The notes: generated by a model from the letters alone, not told the origin. Counted from the stretch's first letter, positions 42,540-54,168 are shown. The stretch is DNA of 64,000 nucleotides from Guadua angustifolia (GCA_036346375.1 CM070504.1:10165890-10229889); one strand, 5' to 3'. Translations and numbers: made by a program.

Positions 42540-44293
42540 AAACGTGATTTCTAATTTTTCGAAGGACCCCTTCGCGAGGAAAGCAGCGTGGCACATTCCT
42601 TTGGCCACAGCGTTTTTAAAGTATAGTATACTACCTTTATTATAGATTGAAGAGCTCCGGCCTCCACGTCGTTTTGAGCCGAGCTATCTCGGCTCGACGG
42701 CCGTTGCTCGGCTCAAAAAGATTTTCACGATTTAGTCTTTTTACAAATTACGAATAGGTCCTTTGCGATATTCTGTGAGAGGAAGATTTTTTCGCTAAAT
42801 TCGCGTTCGGGTCCCTCGTTCGCCATTTTACGGAAAAAAATCCCTTTAAATTCAAATCGCGAACATGCCCTTTTCTAATTTTTTAGGATAGCGAACAGGT
42901 CCAAAAACGTAACATTCAGGTCCCTGCTTCTTACGTTTAGGTCCTTTCTCCGTTTTTCCCCCGAAAAATGTTTTCGCCACCGGAAATATTTGTGCATCTC
43001 TATCTCTAGACTTTTTCCCACCTCGATTTCCCATCTCGAGCTCTGATATTTTTTAGAACATCTATTATTACTCGGCGAACGCGTAGAGTGTTAGACTCAG
43101 CAAAAGAAGGTTGTCATCTCTAATAATTTTTCACCCTTTTCCCTCTAGACTTTTTCCTCGCCGCGGTTTTCCAGCTCGGTCTCCAATATTTTCCAAGTAA
43201 TTCGTCGAAAGAGATATTTCTACAGCTCTATTTCTCTGTTTTTTCCTCGCTTCGCTCATTAATTCGACGATTTAAAAAAATAAACCGCCGTCGAAAAAAA
43301 CGAAGTTTTCCCTACGAAAAAACGACACGCGCGACGTGTTACGCCGCGAGTCTCTAATATTTTTTAAAACATGTATTATTACTCGGCGAACGCATAGAGT
43401 ATTAAACTCGACAAAAGAAGGTTGTCATCTCTAATGATTTTTCACCCTTTTCCCACTAGACTTTTTTCTTTGTGGTTTTCCGATTCGGTCTCAATATTTT
43501 CCAAATAATTAAGTGAATGAGATATTTCTACAACTCTATCTCTATTTTTTCCCTGTTTCGCTCATTACTCGACGATTTAAAAATTAAACGCTAAAAAAAA
43601 GAAAATTTTCCTTCAAAAAAACGACACACACGACGTGTTACGCCGCGAAAAATTTTGTATCCTTTCAGCCATTTCGCTCATTATTTCGACGATTTAATAA
43701 ATGAAACGCCACAAAAAAAAAAGAATTTTTTTCTACAAAAAACGCCATGCGAGGCGTGTACGCTGCGAAAAATTCTCCGTTTTTCCCTGGAAAAATGTTT
43801 TCGCTACCGGAAGTATTTGTGCATCTCTATCTCTAGACTTTTTCCCACCTCGATGTCCCATCTCGATCTCGATATTTTTAGAACATCTATTATTACTCTA
43901 CGAACGCGTAGAGTGTTAGACTCAAAGAAAAGAAGGTTGTCATCTCTAATAATTTTTCACCCTTTTCCTCTAGACTTTTTTCTCCGCCGGTTTTCCAAAT
44001 TTCGGTCTCTAATATTTTTCCAAATAATTAATCGAATGAGATATTTCTACTGACTCTATTGTCTATTTTTTCCTCGTTTAGCTCCAAGATTTTGACAATT
44101 TAAAAATAGAACGCCACCAAAAAAAAATTCTTCAAAACGACACCTACGGCGTGGTTACGCGAAAAATTTTGTATCCTTTCGGTAGTTTAGCTCATTATTT
44201 GACGATTTAAAAAATAGAACGTCATCGAAAAAAAGAAATTTTTTCTTAAAAACGCCACGCTGTATGCGGTACATGAAAAAATTTCCTAGTACA
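42540..44293. repeat. Right half of the AT-rich host repeat
   Basis: Several imperfect repeats of a long unit contain, in order, TTCTCTGTTTTTTCC-like, ACGATTTAAAAA, CGACACGCGCGACGTGTTAC and TTTTGTATCCTTTC blocks (43250-43340, 43560-43665, 43680-43770, 44090-44180, 44190-44280). No protein is encoded. See the parent entry for its relation to 21840-23116. Confidence 0.5.
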
Positions 44294-44783
44294 TTCAAGC
44301 GTTGGAATTCAAACACGGAATGCGAAGAGGAAGTGCAATAATAGGCCAACAAAATGAGCATTATTAGGACACATACAATAGTTTTTCTTTCTCTTTTGAT
44401 TCTAACTCAGCTAAAGATAGTTACTCCGGTAGTACGACTCTAAAATCATTTATCTAACTATTTAATATTATTTTTATCATATTTTACTCTTGTATTTTAT
44501 TATTATGTATGTTAGTTTGTGTGATCAAATTGTTGCATAAGAGATTGTACTTTTTTTTGTCTTTCTTTTTTTATATAGGATTTTATTGGTATGGTTTAAC
44601 GAGTGACAGCTGAAGATTTGCTTGTGCCAGCAATCGATGCTCTTTGACTCTATTTGATAGAGTTTGATTCTAACTTCACATCGATTTGAAATTTATAGGC
44701 TAAAATAAATTAAATTAAATTTATATTTTTAATCTAAAATATAAATAAAATAATTCGCTTAAACACTTTTAATATAGGCATAG

Positions 44784-45127
44784 CCAGGGTTCACAAAATC
44801 GCATCATGAAAACCGGTTCGGTTTTGGCAGATCTATTCCAGAAACCGCTTAAAAACCGAAAGAGTTGAAAATTTAAAAAAATTTGAAAAAAAATCGAAAT
44901 CCACGGTTTTTCGCGAAAAACCGCTTGGTTTTGTCGAAAAACCAACCCGTTCAATTGAATGTTTTTGAAAACGGTTTTTGACGAAAACCGCTGATATAAA
45001 TTTTTTCAAAAATTTTAAACTTTTTAGAAATAAGAACGGTTTATCGAGTGGCTTTGGATTTTGAATCAGAACAGTAAAATCGAAAACTGTAGGTTTCTAA
45101 CGGTTTTTCGTGGTTTTATAAGTCATG
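44784..45127. mobile_element. hAT-type non-autonomous element, copy 2
   Basis: The 344-bp unit starts CAGGGTTCACAAAATCG and ends TTTTATAAGTCATG, with imperfect inverted termini (CAGGG... and CATGACTTATAAAA). The 8 bp GGCATAGC flank both sides (44776-44783 and 45128-45135), which is the target duplication size of hAT transposons. The interior is rich in AACCG and CGGTTTT. It ends about 230 bp before the WPP-domain start codon. Confidence 0.75.
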
Positions 45128-45250
45128 GGCATAGCTCCACAGCCTCCACCACCGCAATGTTGCCTTTTGCTGGGCACTACGCTGCTCGCCTGCTCCCCTT
45201 TCTTGAAGCCACCGCAACACCACGTCGCCACGTCCCCACCCCCGAACGAA

Positions 45251-45257
45251 TATAAAT
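45251..45257 (+). promoter_or_regulatory. TATA box of the WPP-domain gene
   Basis: TATAAAT lies 106 bp upstream of the ATG and downstream of the hAT-type insertion. A 5' UTR of roughly 70-80 nt would follow. Assigned by motif and position only. Confidence 0.45.
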
Positions 45258-45356
45258 CGTCAATTACAACGACGCACCACCGCACTCCGACGCCACCGCA
45301 AACGGATCGAACGGCCTAGGGTTTTGGAACTTTTGCGGTGCTAGAAGCTTCCGCGC

Positions 45357-45779
45357 ATGGCCACCGACGAGGTCCCCGTCGCCGCCGCCCCTGCCGCCGG
45401 CGACGAGGCCCCTGGGTTCTCGTTCAGCATCTGGCCGCCGACGCAGCGCACGCGGGACGCGGTCGTGAGGCGCCTGGTGGACACCCTCGCTGGTGACACC
45501 ATCCTCTGCAAGCGCTACGGCGCCGTGCCGGCAGCGGACGCCGAGCCCACCGCGCGCGCCATCGAGGCCGAGGCCTTCGACGCCGTGGCCGTCAGCGGCG
45601 CGGCGGCCTCCTCCGTGGAGGAGGGCATCGAGGTGCTGCAGCTCTACTCCAAGGAGGTGAGCCGCCGCCTCCTCGACTTCGTCAAGTCCAGCTCCGCCGC
45701 CGCCAAGGCCGCGCCGCTGTCGGAGGAAGCCCCCGCCACGGCCGAGGGCGAGGCCGTGGAGCCGCAGCCCGCGGCCTGA
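45357..45779 (+). CDS. WPP-domain protein (MAF1-like)
   Basis: Intronless gene of 140 aa. The WPP domain (about residues 21-115) opens with FSFSIWPPTQRTRDAVVRRL (Trp-Pro-Pro at 26-28) and includes DTILCKRYGAV, EAEAFDAVAV and VLQLYSKEVSRRLLDFVK. These match plant MFP1 attachment factor 1 and WPP proteins, which sit at the nuclear envelope/Golgi and, in relatives, target RanGAP in plants. The N-terminal 20 and C-terminal 25 residues are low-complexity Ala/Glu/Pro, as is usual for the family. The coding region is very GC-rich, typical of grass single-exon genes. The ATG is the first in frame, in an A-purine-free context GCGCATGG with +4 G. Length is normal for MAF1 (about 130-150 aa). Confidence 0.93.
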   Translation: MATDEVPVAAAPAAGDEAPGFSFSIWPPTQRTRDAVVRRLVDTLAGDTILCKRYGAVPAADAEPTARAIEAEAFDAVAVSGAAASSVEEGIEVLQLYSKEVSRRLLDFVKSSSAAAKAAPLSEEAPATAEGEAVEPQPAA

Positions 45780-47662
45780 GCCCCGGATGCCGACATTCAT
45801 TTCGTTGCCTGAGATAAGTTGCATCTAGAGTTCGTGTGGAAGATGTGGCATTGGTCTGGTTCGGATTAGTTGATACAGCAGCTGATTGCGTATCTATGCT
45901 GTTATTGTTCTTTGATTTGATGAGTAGCTGTTGGCTCTCTTTTCTTTTTAGTGTGTACTGTGCTTGCTTCCATTTGTATCTCTGAGTTAGGATTAGCTTC
46001 ATTTTGTTGTGACAATGGTCAAGATTTGGCCGGAGTGTCTGTCCCTAAGACTTGCAGTTGCAGAAAATATATATCATCGAATTCTCTAGCATATATGTAG
46101 CCAGCAGAGTAGCCTACTGGTAATAATAATTTGAGACTGAAGGTGATAGGCAATAACCAAATTAAGGCCATCTGGACTTCTGTTCCAATGCCACAAGTTT
46201 GCTCTGAACTCTGATCCTTGGTTATAATCCAGTAGAAATCTGTATGCGTAGGAAGACATTTAATTACTGAAAATATGGCTGCCATCAATCAAAATATTGC
46301 GCCCTTCAGTTTTCTCTGTGTATGAATAAACAATTTCTCACTGTTGTGAAGGTAGTTACTAGCTGGTACGTAGCTTAGTAGATTTTGGATCAATACCTGT
46401 CATCTAAAGATTTTTATCTCAATAGCAAGGATTCATCATATCTTGCGGCTATAATACTGCGTTCTGTGCATCAAAGGATTAAGAAAGCTTTAGTTTTGTC
46501 TTTAGCTCTTGCATTGCTACATGAATGCTAGCCTTTCCACCTTTTCTTCTTTCTCTTTTCCGCTTTCCCTAAATCTGGAGGCTGTCTTTTAAATTATGTG
46601 ACGTGGACGCTCATATCTTTTATGATACTCTTTTCAAAAGTTGAAATTGCTTAGTTAATTATTGGGTTGGTGGTGCTGTGTCTTTATAAAAGCCCTTAGG
46701 ATCAGTTGCAGAAAAATAATGGAGTTCTTGTGATTGTTGGATGGTGATGCCCTGGATATATGTCTTGCCTCCAACCTAGCTGGCTCACATGAAACGTTGT
46801 TGTTTAGTTCTACATGAATTAGTATTGTTTAATTAGTTTCAAGACGGAGACACGAGATCTTTCGTGATTGCATGGGGTTCCCCCGTAGCATGCTCCACAG
46901 CTGAAGAGGTCCCTTTGTGAAACAAAGTTGAACTTCCCTTGAAAAACTTTAACTGGCTGGAATCGACACAATTCAGTTTTTTTAATCTATAACTGATGCA
47001 TCATGCATGTGCCTTCTGTTATATGTTCCTATGTGACCTCAGTCTGCAGATTAATATTCCAATACTGCAAAGTATCACACCTTTTTGCATCACATTTGAT
47101 AGGTTACATATGGAACTGGCAAAATTCCTGTTGCAATTTACGCCCCAGAATTCAGATACTTTCACATCCTAGTGTCAGCTTTGGGGATTCCGACCATTCG
47201 ATGGCTAGTACTTATTTATAAAAATTTCAGCATTGGAATAGTCTTCTCTCCAACTAAATACTATTAATACTATGTGTCTGATGCTTGCTGGTCGGTTGGT
47301 AGGCTTGAGCACATGAATGGTGTTTGTTGTACCAAGCACTGTGATGGCTATAGCTTGCGTACTCCCAAAACCAAAATGAAGTAGTGACCATCGGCTTTCC
47401 TTGGTGTGTTGGTAAGGCGTTGGTTCGGCATTCTGATGATTGGGATGCTTTGCTTAACACCTTGTGGATAAATAGATTGATATTTTCTCAAGCTGAATTC
47501 CCAGAACTCGTTTCCAACCTGACATTTTATCTTATACCTGATGGATCATCCATTGATGGTTGCCGGTTAGCGTGTCCTAGTCTCCTAGATTTGGTGCAAG
47601 ACGATATGTCAAATCGTTGCTTTGCGGCGAGTTTAGACTCTCGGTGTTTTTTTCACTGACTA
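45780..47662. other. 3' UTR and intergenic DNA after the WPP gene
   Basis: The first 200-250 bp probably form the 3' UTR. The rest is ordinary, moderately AT-rich sequence in which I find no gene, RNA or repeat with confidence. Confidence 0.4.
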
Positions 47663-47938
47663 AGGACCTATTTGGAAAGCTATAGTTTTTCTGAAAATCT
47701 GTTTTTTAGCTTTTTGAGTTAAAAGGTGGTCGTAACTTTTTATAAGAGATAGTTTAATAAATACCTAATTTTTCTCAACAATAAGCTGCAAAAGTTGATC
47801 CAACCTAACTTTTGGCTTTCATTTTTATATATGATTTTTGGCTTATGTCAAAAGCCGCTTAAAAGCTGAGCTGTTTGGAGGCTTACTGACTTTTCAGAAG
47901 TTGAAGCTGGTTTTAAGTCCCCCTCCGAACAAGGCCTA
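47663..47938. mobile_element. MITE, first of three tandem relatives
   Basis: Starts AGGACCTATTTGGAAAGCTA and ends CCTCCGAACAAGGCCT, with AGCTTTTTGAG, AAAAGCCGCTTAAAAGCTGA and TTTTCAGAAGTTGAAGCTGG blocks that recur in the two following units. The ends are imperfect inverted repeats. Confidence 0.55.
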
Positions 47939-47959
47939 AGCCAAAAAGCCAAAGTCTAA

Positions 47960-48246
47960 GGTCATGTTTGAGGATCTATAGCTTTTATAAAAAGTTATTT
48001 TTTGGCTTTCTAAACTGAAAAATAGTTGTAGTTTTTCATGAGAGATCGTTTGACAAACAACTAATTTTCATCAGCAATAAGCTGCAAAAGCAGGTTATGC
48101 TTAGCTTTCAGTTTTTGGTTTTTGTTAGTTATACATGGCTTTTAGTTTATATCAAAAGTCATTTAAAAGTTAAACTGTTTAGAGAGGTTTACCGGCTTTT
48201 CGAAAACTGAAGCTAACTTTAAGCCCTCCTCCACTCGAACCTAAAT
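47960..48246. mobile_element. MITE, second of three tandem relatives
   Basis: Shares the block order of its neighbours (TATAGCTTTTATAAAAAGTT, AAAAAGTCATTTAAAAG-like, GGCTTTTCGAAAACTGAAGC) and ends CTCCACTCGAACCTAAATAA. It is the most diverged copy. Confidence 0.5.
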
Positions 48247-48248
48247 AA

Positions 48249-48515
48249 GGGCCTGTTTGGGGGAGTTGTAGCTTTTCTGAAAAGATATTTTTTAGCTTTC
48301 TGGGCTGAAAAGTAGTTGTAGCTTTTTATAAGAGACCGTTTAACAAATAGCTAATTTCCCTCATCAATAAGTTACAAAAGCAGGTTCAACGCAGCTTTTA
48401 GCTTTTATATATAACTTCTAGATTATGCCAAAAGCCGCTTAAAAGTTATGCTATTGGAGGCTTGCTAGATTTTCAGAAGTTGAAACTGGCTTTAAACCCC
48501 TAAAAAAACAGGTCC
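48249..48515. mobile_element. MITE, third of three tandem relatives
   Basis: GGGCCTGTTTGGGGGAGTTG at the left is mirrored by AAAAACAGGTCC at the right. Internal blocks AGTAGTTGTAGCTTTTTATA and AAAAGCCGCTTAAAAGTTAT match the preceding units. Confidence 0.6.
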
Positions 48516-48518
48516 TTA

Positions 48519-48874
48519 GAGCAACCCCAACCCACCCTCTAAACCTCCTTCTATCTTAAATTATAAGGAGACTTAGAAAAATATAAGCTCCAACCCAACC
48601 CTTATTATAAACCCCTATTTTAGGGAGGTACTCTCTCACCCCTACATCTAGGGGGCTTCTCTTTGCCCCTATTATTTTCTTTGACATTTTTTTATTCATT
48701 TTAAAATAATAGTTCATGGGTGCAAAGTAATAATAATGTTTAGATAAATAATAGGGGTGAGTAATAGGGAGTATGGGTTGGAGACAAATTTGATATAGAG
48801 TACCCCTAATTTTTATACCACCCCTAAATGAGTGATTTAGGGGGCAAATATAGAGGTTTGGGTTGGAGTTGCTC
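48519..48874. mobile_element. Tourist-like MITE
   Basis: GAGCAACCCCAACCCACCCT at the left and GGGTTGGAGTTGCTC at the right are inverted repeats, with TTA target duplications (48516-48518 and 48875-48877). The ends and duplication match PIF/Harbinger-derived MITEs of grasses. Confidence 0.75.
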
Positions 48875-49251
48875 TTAACAGGTGGTCTTTAACTGGGCTT
48901 TTTAAAAAATCATGAGCGTCTGTATATCTAAAAGTTAGCTAACAGAGATGTGTTTTTTAGTTTATTGAGAGTTGGTCTTAGATTAATGCCATAAAGGTAA
49001 GGTAAAATTATCCATCTTTACCGTGTATAAAAGTTGATTACTTTTAAGCTGTTTAACCTCAATAATCTAACTTTAAGCCGTAAGAAAAAAAAACCTTAGT
49101 CTAACAGACAGGCATAAGTAACATCACTCTTTTTGGCCGGCATTCTAGTGCTGGCACTGTTATCAAGTTTTGGGTTTTCTTAAATCGTCTCGTCACGTGG
49201 ATTTTCTGTGATCTGACCTAGGCATCGTAAATTTCTTTCTTTGAGAGAGGA

Positions 49252-52200
49252 TGAAATAACCCAAAAATTTCAAAAACGGTTTTCTCGTGCCCTCTGGATT
49301 TTATTTGGATTTATTTGAATTTTGCTAGATTTATTTGAATTTTGTTTGGCTTGTTTTTGAATCCCTTTCCCTTTTGGGAAACCTTGCCGTTTTGGGTGCC
49401 CTTCCATTTTCGGCAACCTGCCATTTTTGGCCATCTTCTTCCCTCAGCCAGCCCAATGGCCATTTCCTTGCCCCGGCCCAATTTTCCCGGCCCGAAGTTT
49501 TTCCCGCTCGGCCCGTTTTCAAACTCTCTCCCTAGCCCACCATGACCTCCTTCTTCCTCTTTCTTCTTCTTCATGTGACCCACGCCTCGCCTCACGCCTT
49601 GCATTCCAAGCCGCCTCGCCCTCCTCCTCGCCCGGGTCCACATGCGCCACCTCGCGTCGCACCATCTCCGCCCGCTCTTGTTCTTCTCCATGCGTCGCCC
49701 TCGCCCAAGATCTTGCCACCGCCCATGAGCAAAATTCAGCCCATGCTGACTCCGCCCTCTGACCCTTCCCTACCTCGCCTCCGCGTAGCTGCAGCGCCGC
49801 CCCGCACTATTTCTGCGTCATCCGTCCTCAATTTCTCCTCCACATGCGCCGCCACCGCATCCTCTCTCTCCCCCACCGTCTGCTCTCTCTCCCCCTCTCG
49901 AAAACACTATAAAAGCCCCCTCCGAGTCCCCATTTTCAGTCATCCGAGCGCCCCAGAGCTTCCTCTCCCCTCTCACCATCGATTTCGCCCCATCTCCTCT
50001 CGCCAAGGCCAAGCTTCTTCTCCGCCTCGGTCGGGCTCGTCGCCACGCCTCCCGTCCGCTCCTCCCCATTTCTTCACCTCCCGAACTCACCTTGAGCCCT
50101 CATGCTCCCTAGCCACTTCATTTTCACTCCGTCGCTTAAATCGCCGGATCGCCTCGTCTTCCCGGCTCGTCGCGGCGCCTCGCCGCAAGATTCGCCATCG
50201 GCCGACATCAGCGTCCCCACGATCGGTCGCCCTCCCGTCTCTCCTGACCTTGCCACACCCCGTCGTCATCGCCTCTCTCGCTGCCTCTCGGGCCCATTGT
50301 CGGTAGCTTCGCCGCGCTGGGCCGGCCGTCGCGCTAAGCGTCCGGTGCCGTGGGCGAAATGCCACGAGCAATCATGCAGCCCATTTGCCTGATACCTCCT
50401 TGTATTTTCCTTTCGGATTTTAATTTATTTTAAATCCGAAAATCATTTATAAATACCAGAAAAATTCCCCAAAATCCCCAAAAATCCAAAAAATGCCAAA
50501 AATACATTTTCTTGACCGTTTCGAGCCGCTGAGTCCAAAAATGATCTCCGTTTCGCCATATCAAGTCCAGAAAATTCCCAAAATGCCCTTGACCCTGCTC
50601 CCATTTATTTTCTCTCGATTCTTTTTCCGATTTTCTTTCTTTGTTCTTATTTATTCGTTTATTTATTATTTGCGTTTTCTCGCGCTAGATCCGACGTCGA
50701 AGCAACCGTTGCACGAATCTCAAGCAGAGCGATACTCGGAGCCGTCGCGAGAGCAGAGCCGTTCGAAGCCGGAACCGACGCGTCGACACTTTCTTCTTAG
50801 GCGAACCTCTACCTCGCAAGGCAAGCCACACTCCTTGAACATGTTGATCCCAATTCCATTACGGTATATTTATGTATCTTCTGTACTGCATTATTTTACT
50901 GGTATTTTAGAAAATAAGAAATGTGATAGTTTCGAATGACATGATTAGATACCACCCCATGCTAAACTCATTGTTATGCCTTAAATCCTTTTTAACCCTA
51001 GGATATAAAATATTGAACCCTCGTAAAGGTAGCAATTCATACAATTATTACTTTTAGACAAATACTTAATCTCAGAAGGATTGGTTTGGAGAATGATTTT
51101 AAAATTGCTACTGATGCGAAGACGACATTAGGCGGACCACGGGAGGTGGACGCCGGCCCAATCCCCAACCGATGACAAAGCTAATGGATGTGATGTGGTG
51201 GTGGTACAGTTGGTATCAATGGATTGTGGTATGTCATTTGGCTGAGTCTTTGGCATTTAAGGACCGATGTCTCGGGCAACGTAAATAACTTCAGATCCGC
51301 TCAACCACAAGTTGGGTAGGCCAATCTCATTGACTTGGTCCAACATAGCTCGAGACATTGTACTTCCCTGGAATGCCTCTAGCGAGTCCCCATTCCCGTG
51401 GAAGAATGGGAAAGCATCGTTGTTGGGGTGGAGCGGAATGGTGCGCCCACCCGGTTCTCACAACAGTAGGTGTCCACTGTAACCAAGGCGCCCATCCTGT
51501 CCTGGCCCGTAGGATCCTTGGGTACTGTGGGCACAACCACCTCTTGGGTAGGAGCTAAAGGGGGGGAATTCAACGAAAGGTTATGTTAATCTCGGTCGTG
51601 GTATGCATAAAAGTTGCGTGTTAATCTAGTGGCACTAACGACCGTAGATATCTTGTGGGTAAAGCTGAGCACCTCTGCAGAGTGATATCAGTGGTATTCG
51701 AATACGCCGTGCTTCCGGTTAATGAAGCTGAGTTAATTTAGGGTGAATCCTGCACTGCGCCCCTGTAGCTTTTATAATTAAAACTTGTCGTGAAGGTGAA
51801 CTTTGCAAGATAACCCCCCCTGATTTATATATTGCTATTTATGGTTTGTGTTTCAAATGTAAAATGAAAATTAAGGTTTACCACTTGTATCCACAATACT
51901 TAAAACACTGTGCCTACCTTTGTTTATCCTGCATGTAATATTCAGAACTTCCGTGTGGTTTGTTGAGTACGGTTGTGTACTCACCCTTGCTCCCAATCCC
52001 TCCATAGATCTCCTTGAAGATGGCAAGCTCCAGACGGCCAGTAGATAGCGATGTCATTTTGCTTTGGAGGCCTTGATCTATCTGCTCAAGCGTTTCTGTG
52101 GGTGTCAGTAATGTATTCGGTGCAGCCAGCACCTCTTGTAAAACCTTGGCGTTAGGCCCTTATTTCATCTATAAAATGTTCGCATTTGCTCTTTTATCAA

Positions 52201-52288
52201 GCAATGTACACTTGGTTACCTGCAGCTAAATTCCTGGGTAGCTGCAAAGGTATTTATACGCACCCCCTGAAAAGGGCGGTCCGTTACA
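49252..52288 (+). repeat. 5' LTR of the chromovirus-like element
   Basis: 3037 bp, TG...CA. Contains a TATA box at 49907-49915 and a pyrimidine-rich CTCTCTCCCCC leader. Numerous 1-10 bp indels distinguish it from the 3' LTR, concentrated in the GC-rich first third. Confidence 0.88.
49907..49915 (+). promoter_or_regulatory. TATA box of the Gypsy 5' LTR
   Basis: CTATAAAAG follows CTCGAAAACA and precedes CCCCCTCCGAG. The identical context recurs in the 3' LTR at 56639-56647. Likely the U3 promoter. Confidence 0.6.
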
Positions 52289-52290
52289 AG

Positions 52291-52303
52291 TGGTATCAGA
52301 GCC
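52291..52303 (+). promoter_or_regulatory. Primer-binding site (initiator tRNA-Met)
   Basis: TGGTATCAGAGCC starts two bases after the 5' LTR terminus, the same site and spacing as in the Copia element at 5777. Confidence 0.9.
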
Positions 52304-52923
52304 TGACTTGACTAGTAGATCAAGACCTTAAGGTGGTTTAGAAATTGTTTTTCAAAAAGGCTATTTAAACTTAAACAAAATCAGTTACAAAAATATATAA
52401 GCATATTTGCTAGCTTCCTCTTCTTACCTCCTTCTACCTTACCCAAAAATTTTTGTTTCTGAAAATCGCTTTAAAATTTTTCCCCTTTCTCAACTGACTT
52501 CAAAATTTCCGTGTTCGCAGATGACGCATAGGTTTTCCTCATCCCTAGAAAGTCTCGATAGTTGCTTTTAGGTGGTAGACCTGACCCAGCTCGTCGACAG
52601 CAAGGAGTTTCCGCCACAAGTAGATCGTTAGCCTTAGATCTTATCCCTTTGTCATAATAGGTCTTTTGGTAGTGTAAAATGAGTCGTACCGAACCTTAAA
52701 ATGGTATGGTGTACGATTCCATGAATAAAAGGCTATGTTCCCTATCTCTGTTATTTTGTGTTGTCATAAATATCTGTATAACCTCACCAAACTCAAAAAG
52801 CTCCTTCCCTTCGTCTGGACCTCTTACCTATTCATTCCGCTCTTATCCCCTACTCTACATCTTACTTACCTTCTGCTTGCCAAAAACCTGCTGCAGCACC
52901 AAATAAGAATCAGATTGAGCCAG

Positions 52924-54168
52924 ATGGCAGGAATCGGACCACACCAGCATTTCAGTGAGGAAGCAGAATCAATGGAAAACCCGACCGACCTGGCCCAGGT
53001 GCTGGCCATGATGGAAAGGAACAGGCATCAGGCAAAGATACACCAGGCGCGACGGATGGAAAAGATCTTGGAACAACTAGCAGCCAGACCACGAGAATAT
53101 CCCCAAGGACAATTGTACGAACAGGATGGAAACATTGAAGGATCAAGATGGTTAGATTTTCGAAAAACAAGATCGCCCATCTTTTCAAGCTCCGCGGAAC
53201 CTCTTGCAGCAGATGATTGGATTCAGGACATTCAGCGAAAACTTGACATAGCTCAGTGCTCAGATGGAGAGCGAGTGTTATACGCATCGCAGCAGCTACA
53301 AGGACAAGCCGCCGCCTGGTGGATGAACTTTCAGGCGCAAAAACCCGGACAAGAAATCACATGGTCGGAATTTGAGGAAGCATTCAGAGCCTTCCACCTC
53401 CATGCAGGCTTAATGGCAGCTAAAAAGAGAGAATTTTTGGCACTCCGCCAAAATGGGAGTACCATTTTAGAATACTTCTATCAATTTAACCAGCTAGCAC
53501 GATATGCCCCTGAAGAGGTGGATACCGAAGCCAAGAAGATGGAAAGATTCTACGAAGGTCTACAGGAAAATTTGAAATTCCATATTGCCGTGCTTGACTT
53601 CGAGGACCTGACAACGATGGTAGACAAATTAATAAATGCCGAGGAGATCAGGAACGACTTGGAAGATACTCGGAAAAGGATGGCACCGCAACTGAGGATG
53701 CAGAACCCAATACCGCAGAGGATACAAATGCCAGATCTTACCTCCAATTTTCCAACCATAAGACAGGCAGTAGAAGAACAGAGGCCGATACCTACTATGC
53801 CTCAACCCAAGAAAGGAAGGTGCTTCAATTGCAAAAGAAATCATTATGCTGATGATTGCCCTCACAAGACCATTCACTGCTATCACTGCGGACAGACAGG
53901 ACATTTTCGGTATTGCTGCAAAAAGAAGCATTTACCATCCCATGTGGCCAAGGCTCAAGTTTCCAACTCTAATCCAACAGCTCGACAAAGTGCATCGCGT
54001 CGGTGGCAAAACAAATGGCGAGGATCAATGAAAAGGAAGATACCCATCAAGACCCAACCAAACCCCAACGCCCCAAGCAACGGAATAAATCAGCTGTCCA
54101 CCGAAGAAGCTGCGGAGACCACAGATGACGTCAACAGGAAGCTCCAAGCTCAATTGCAGCCAGTGTAA
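52924..54168 (+). CDS. Gypsy chromovirus-type gag protein
   Basis: Structural Gag of the element, 414 aa from the ATG at 52924; the frame is open back to 52735, but the upstream part is hydrophobic and unlike Gag. Residues about 97-221 form the retrotransposon gag core (DDWIQDIQRKLDIAQCSDGE, QGQAAAWWMNFQ, ITWSEFEEAFRAFHL, EFLALRQNGSTILEYFYQFN). Two zinc knuckles follow: CFNCKRNHYADDC (300-312), one residue short of the CX2CX4HX4C spacing, and canonical CYHCGQTGHFRYCC (319-332). The C-terminus is basic. The frame is intact for its whole length, although protease, RT and RNase H are gone from the 1.8 kb that follows. It could supply Gag, or be packaged by a related helper; both are inference. 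Confidence 0.88.
   Translation: MAGIGPHQHFSEEAESMENPTDLAQVLAMMERNRHQAKIHQARRMEKILEQLAARPREYPQGQLYEQDGNIEGSRWLDFRKTRSPIFSSSAEPLAADDWIQDIQRKLDIAQCSDGERVLYASQQLQGQAAAWWMNFQAQKPGQEITWSEFEEAFRAFHLHAGLMAAKKREFLALRQNGSTILEYFYQFNQLARYAPEEVDTEAKKMERFYEGLQENLKFHIAVLDFEDLTTMVDKLINAEEIRNDLEDTRKRMAPQLRMQNPIPQRIQMPDLTSNFPTIRQAVEEQRPIPTMPQPKKGRCFNCKRNHYADDCPHKTIHCYHCGQTGHFRYCCKKKHLPSHVAKAQVSNSNPTARQSASRRWQNKWRGSMKRKIPIKTQPNPNAPSNGINQLSTEEAAETTDDVNRKLQAQLQPV

Larger units (their letters stand above)
32040..44293. repeat. AT-rich repeat interrupted by the Tat element
   Basis: The DNA on both sides of the Tat insertion belongs together: GGACCTAAACGT-type words run up to 32788 and resume at 42534, after one copy of the GGACC duplication. 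The right half (42700-44290) repeats blocks of the intron 9 element at 21840-23116, including TATTATTACTCGGCGAACG and TTGTCATCTCTAATAATTTT (near 43069, 43376 and 43889) and CGACGTGTTACGCCGCG. It ends near a CTAGT at 44289-44293. A Helitron-like origin is possible but not shown. The left boundary is approximate. Confidence 0.4.

Noticed and set aside
45264..45824. 186-codon minus-strand frame opposite the WPP gene
   Set aside because: It is the GC-rich antisense shadow of the WPP-domain coding sequence.
49542..50392. Long Pro/Ser-rich frames in the Gypsy LTRs
   Set aside because: They lie in the LTR leader, are not kept between the two LTR copies, and show no domain.
52735..52923. Upstream extension of the Gypsy gag to 52735
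   Set aside because: The added 63 residues are hydrophobic and unlike gag; the ATG at 52924 gives a normal N-terminus.
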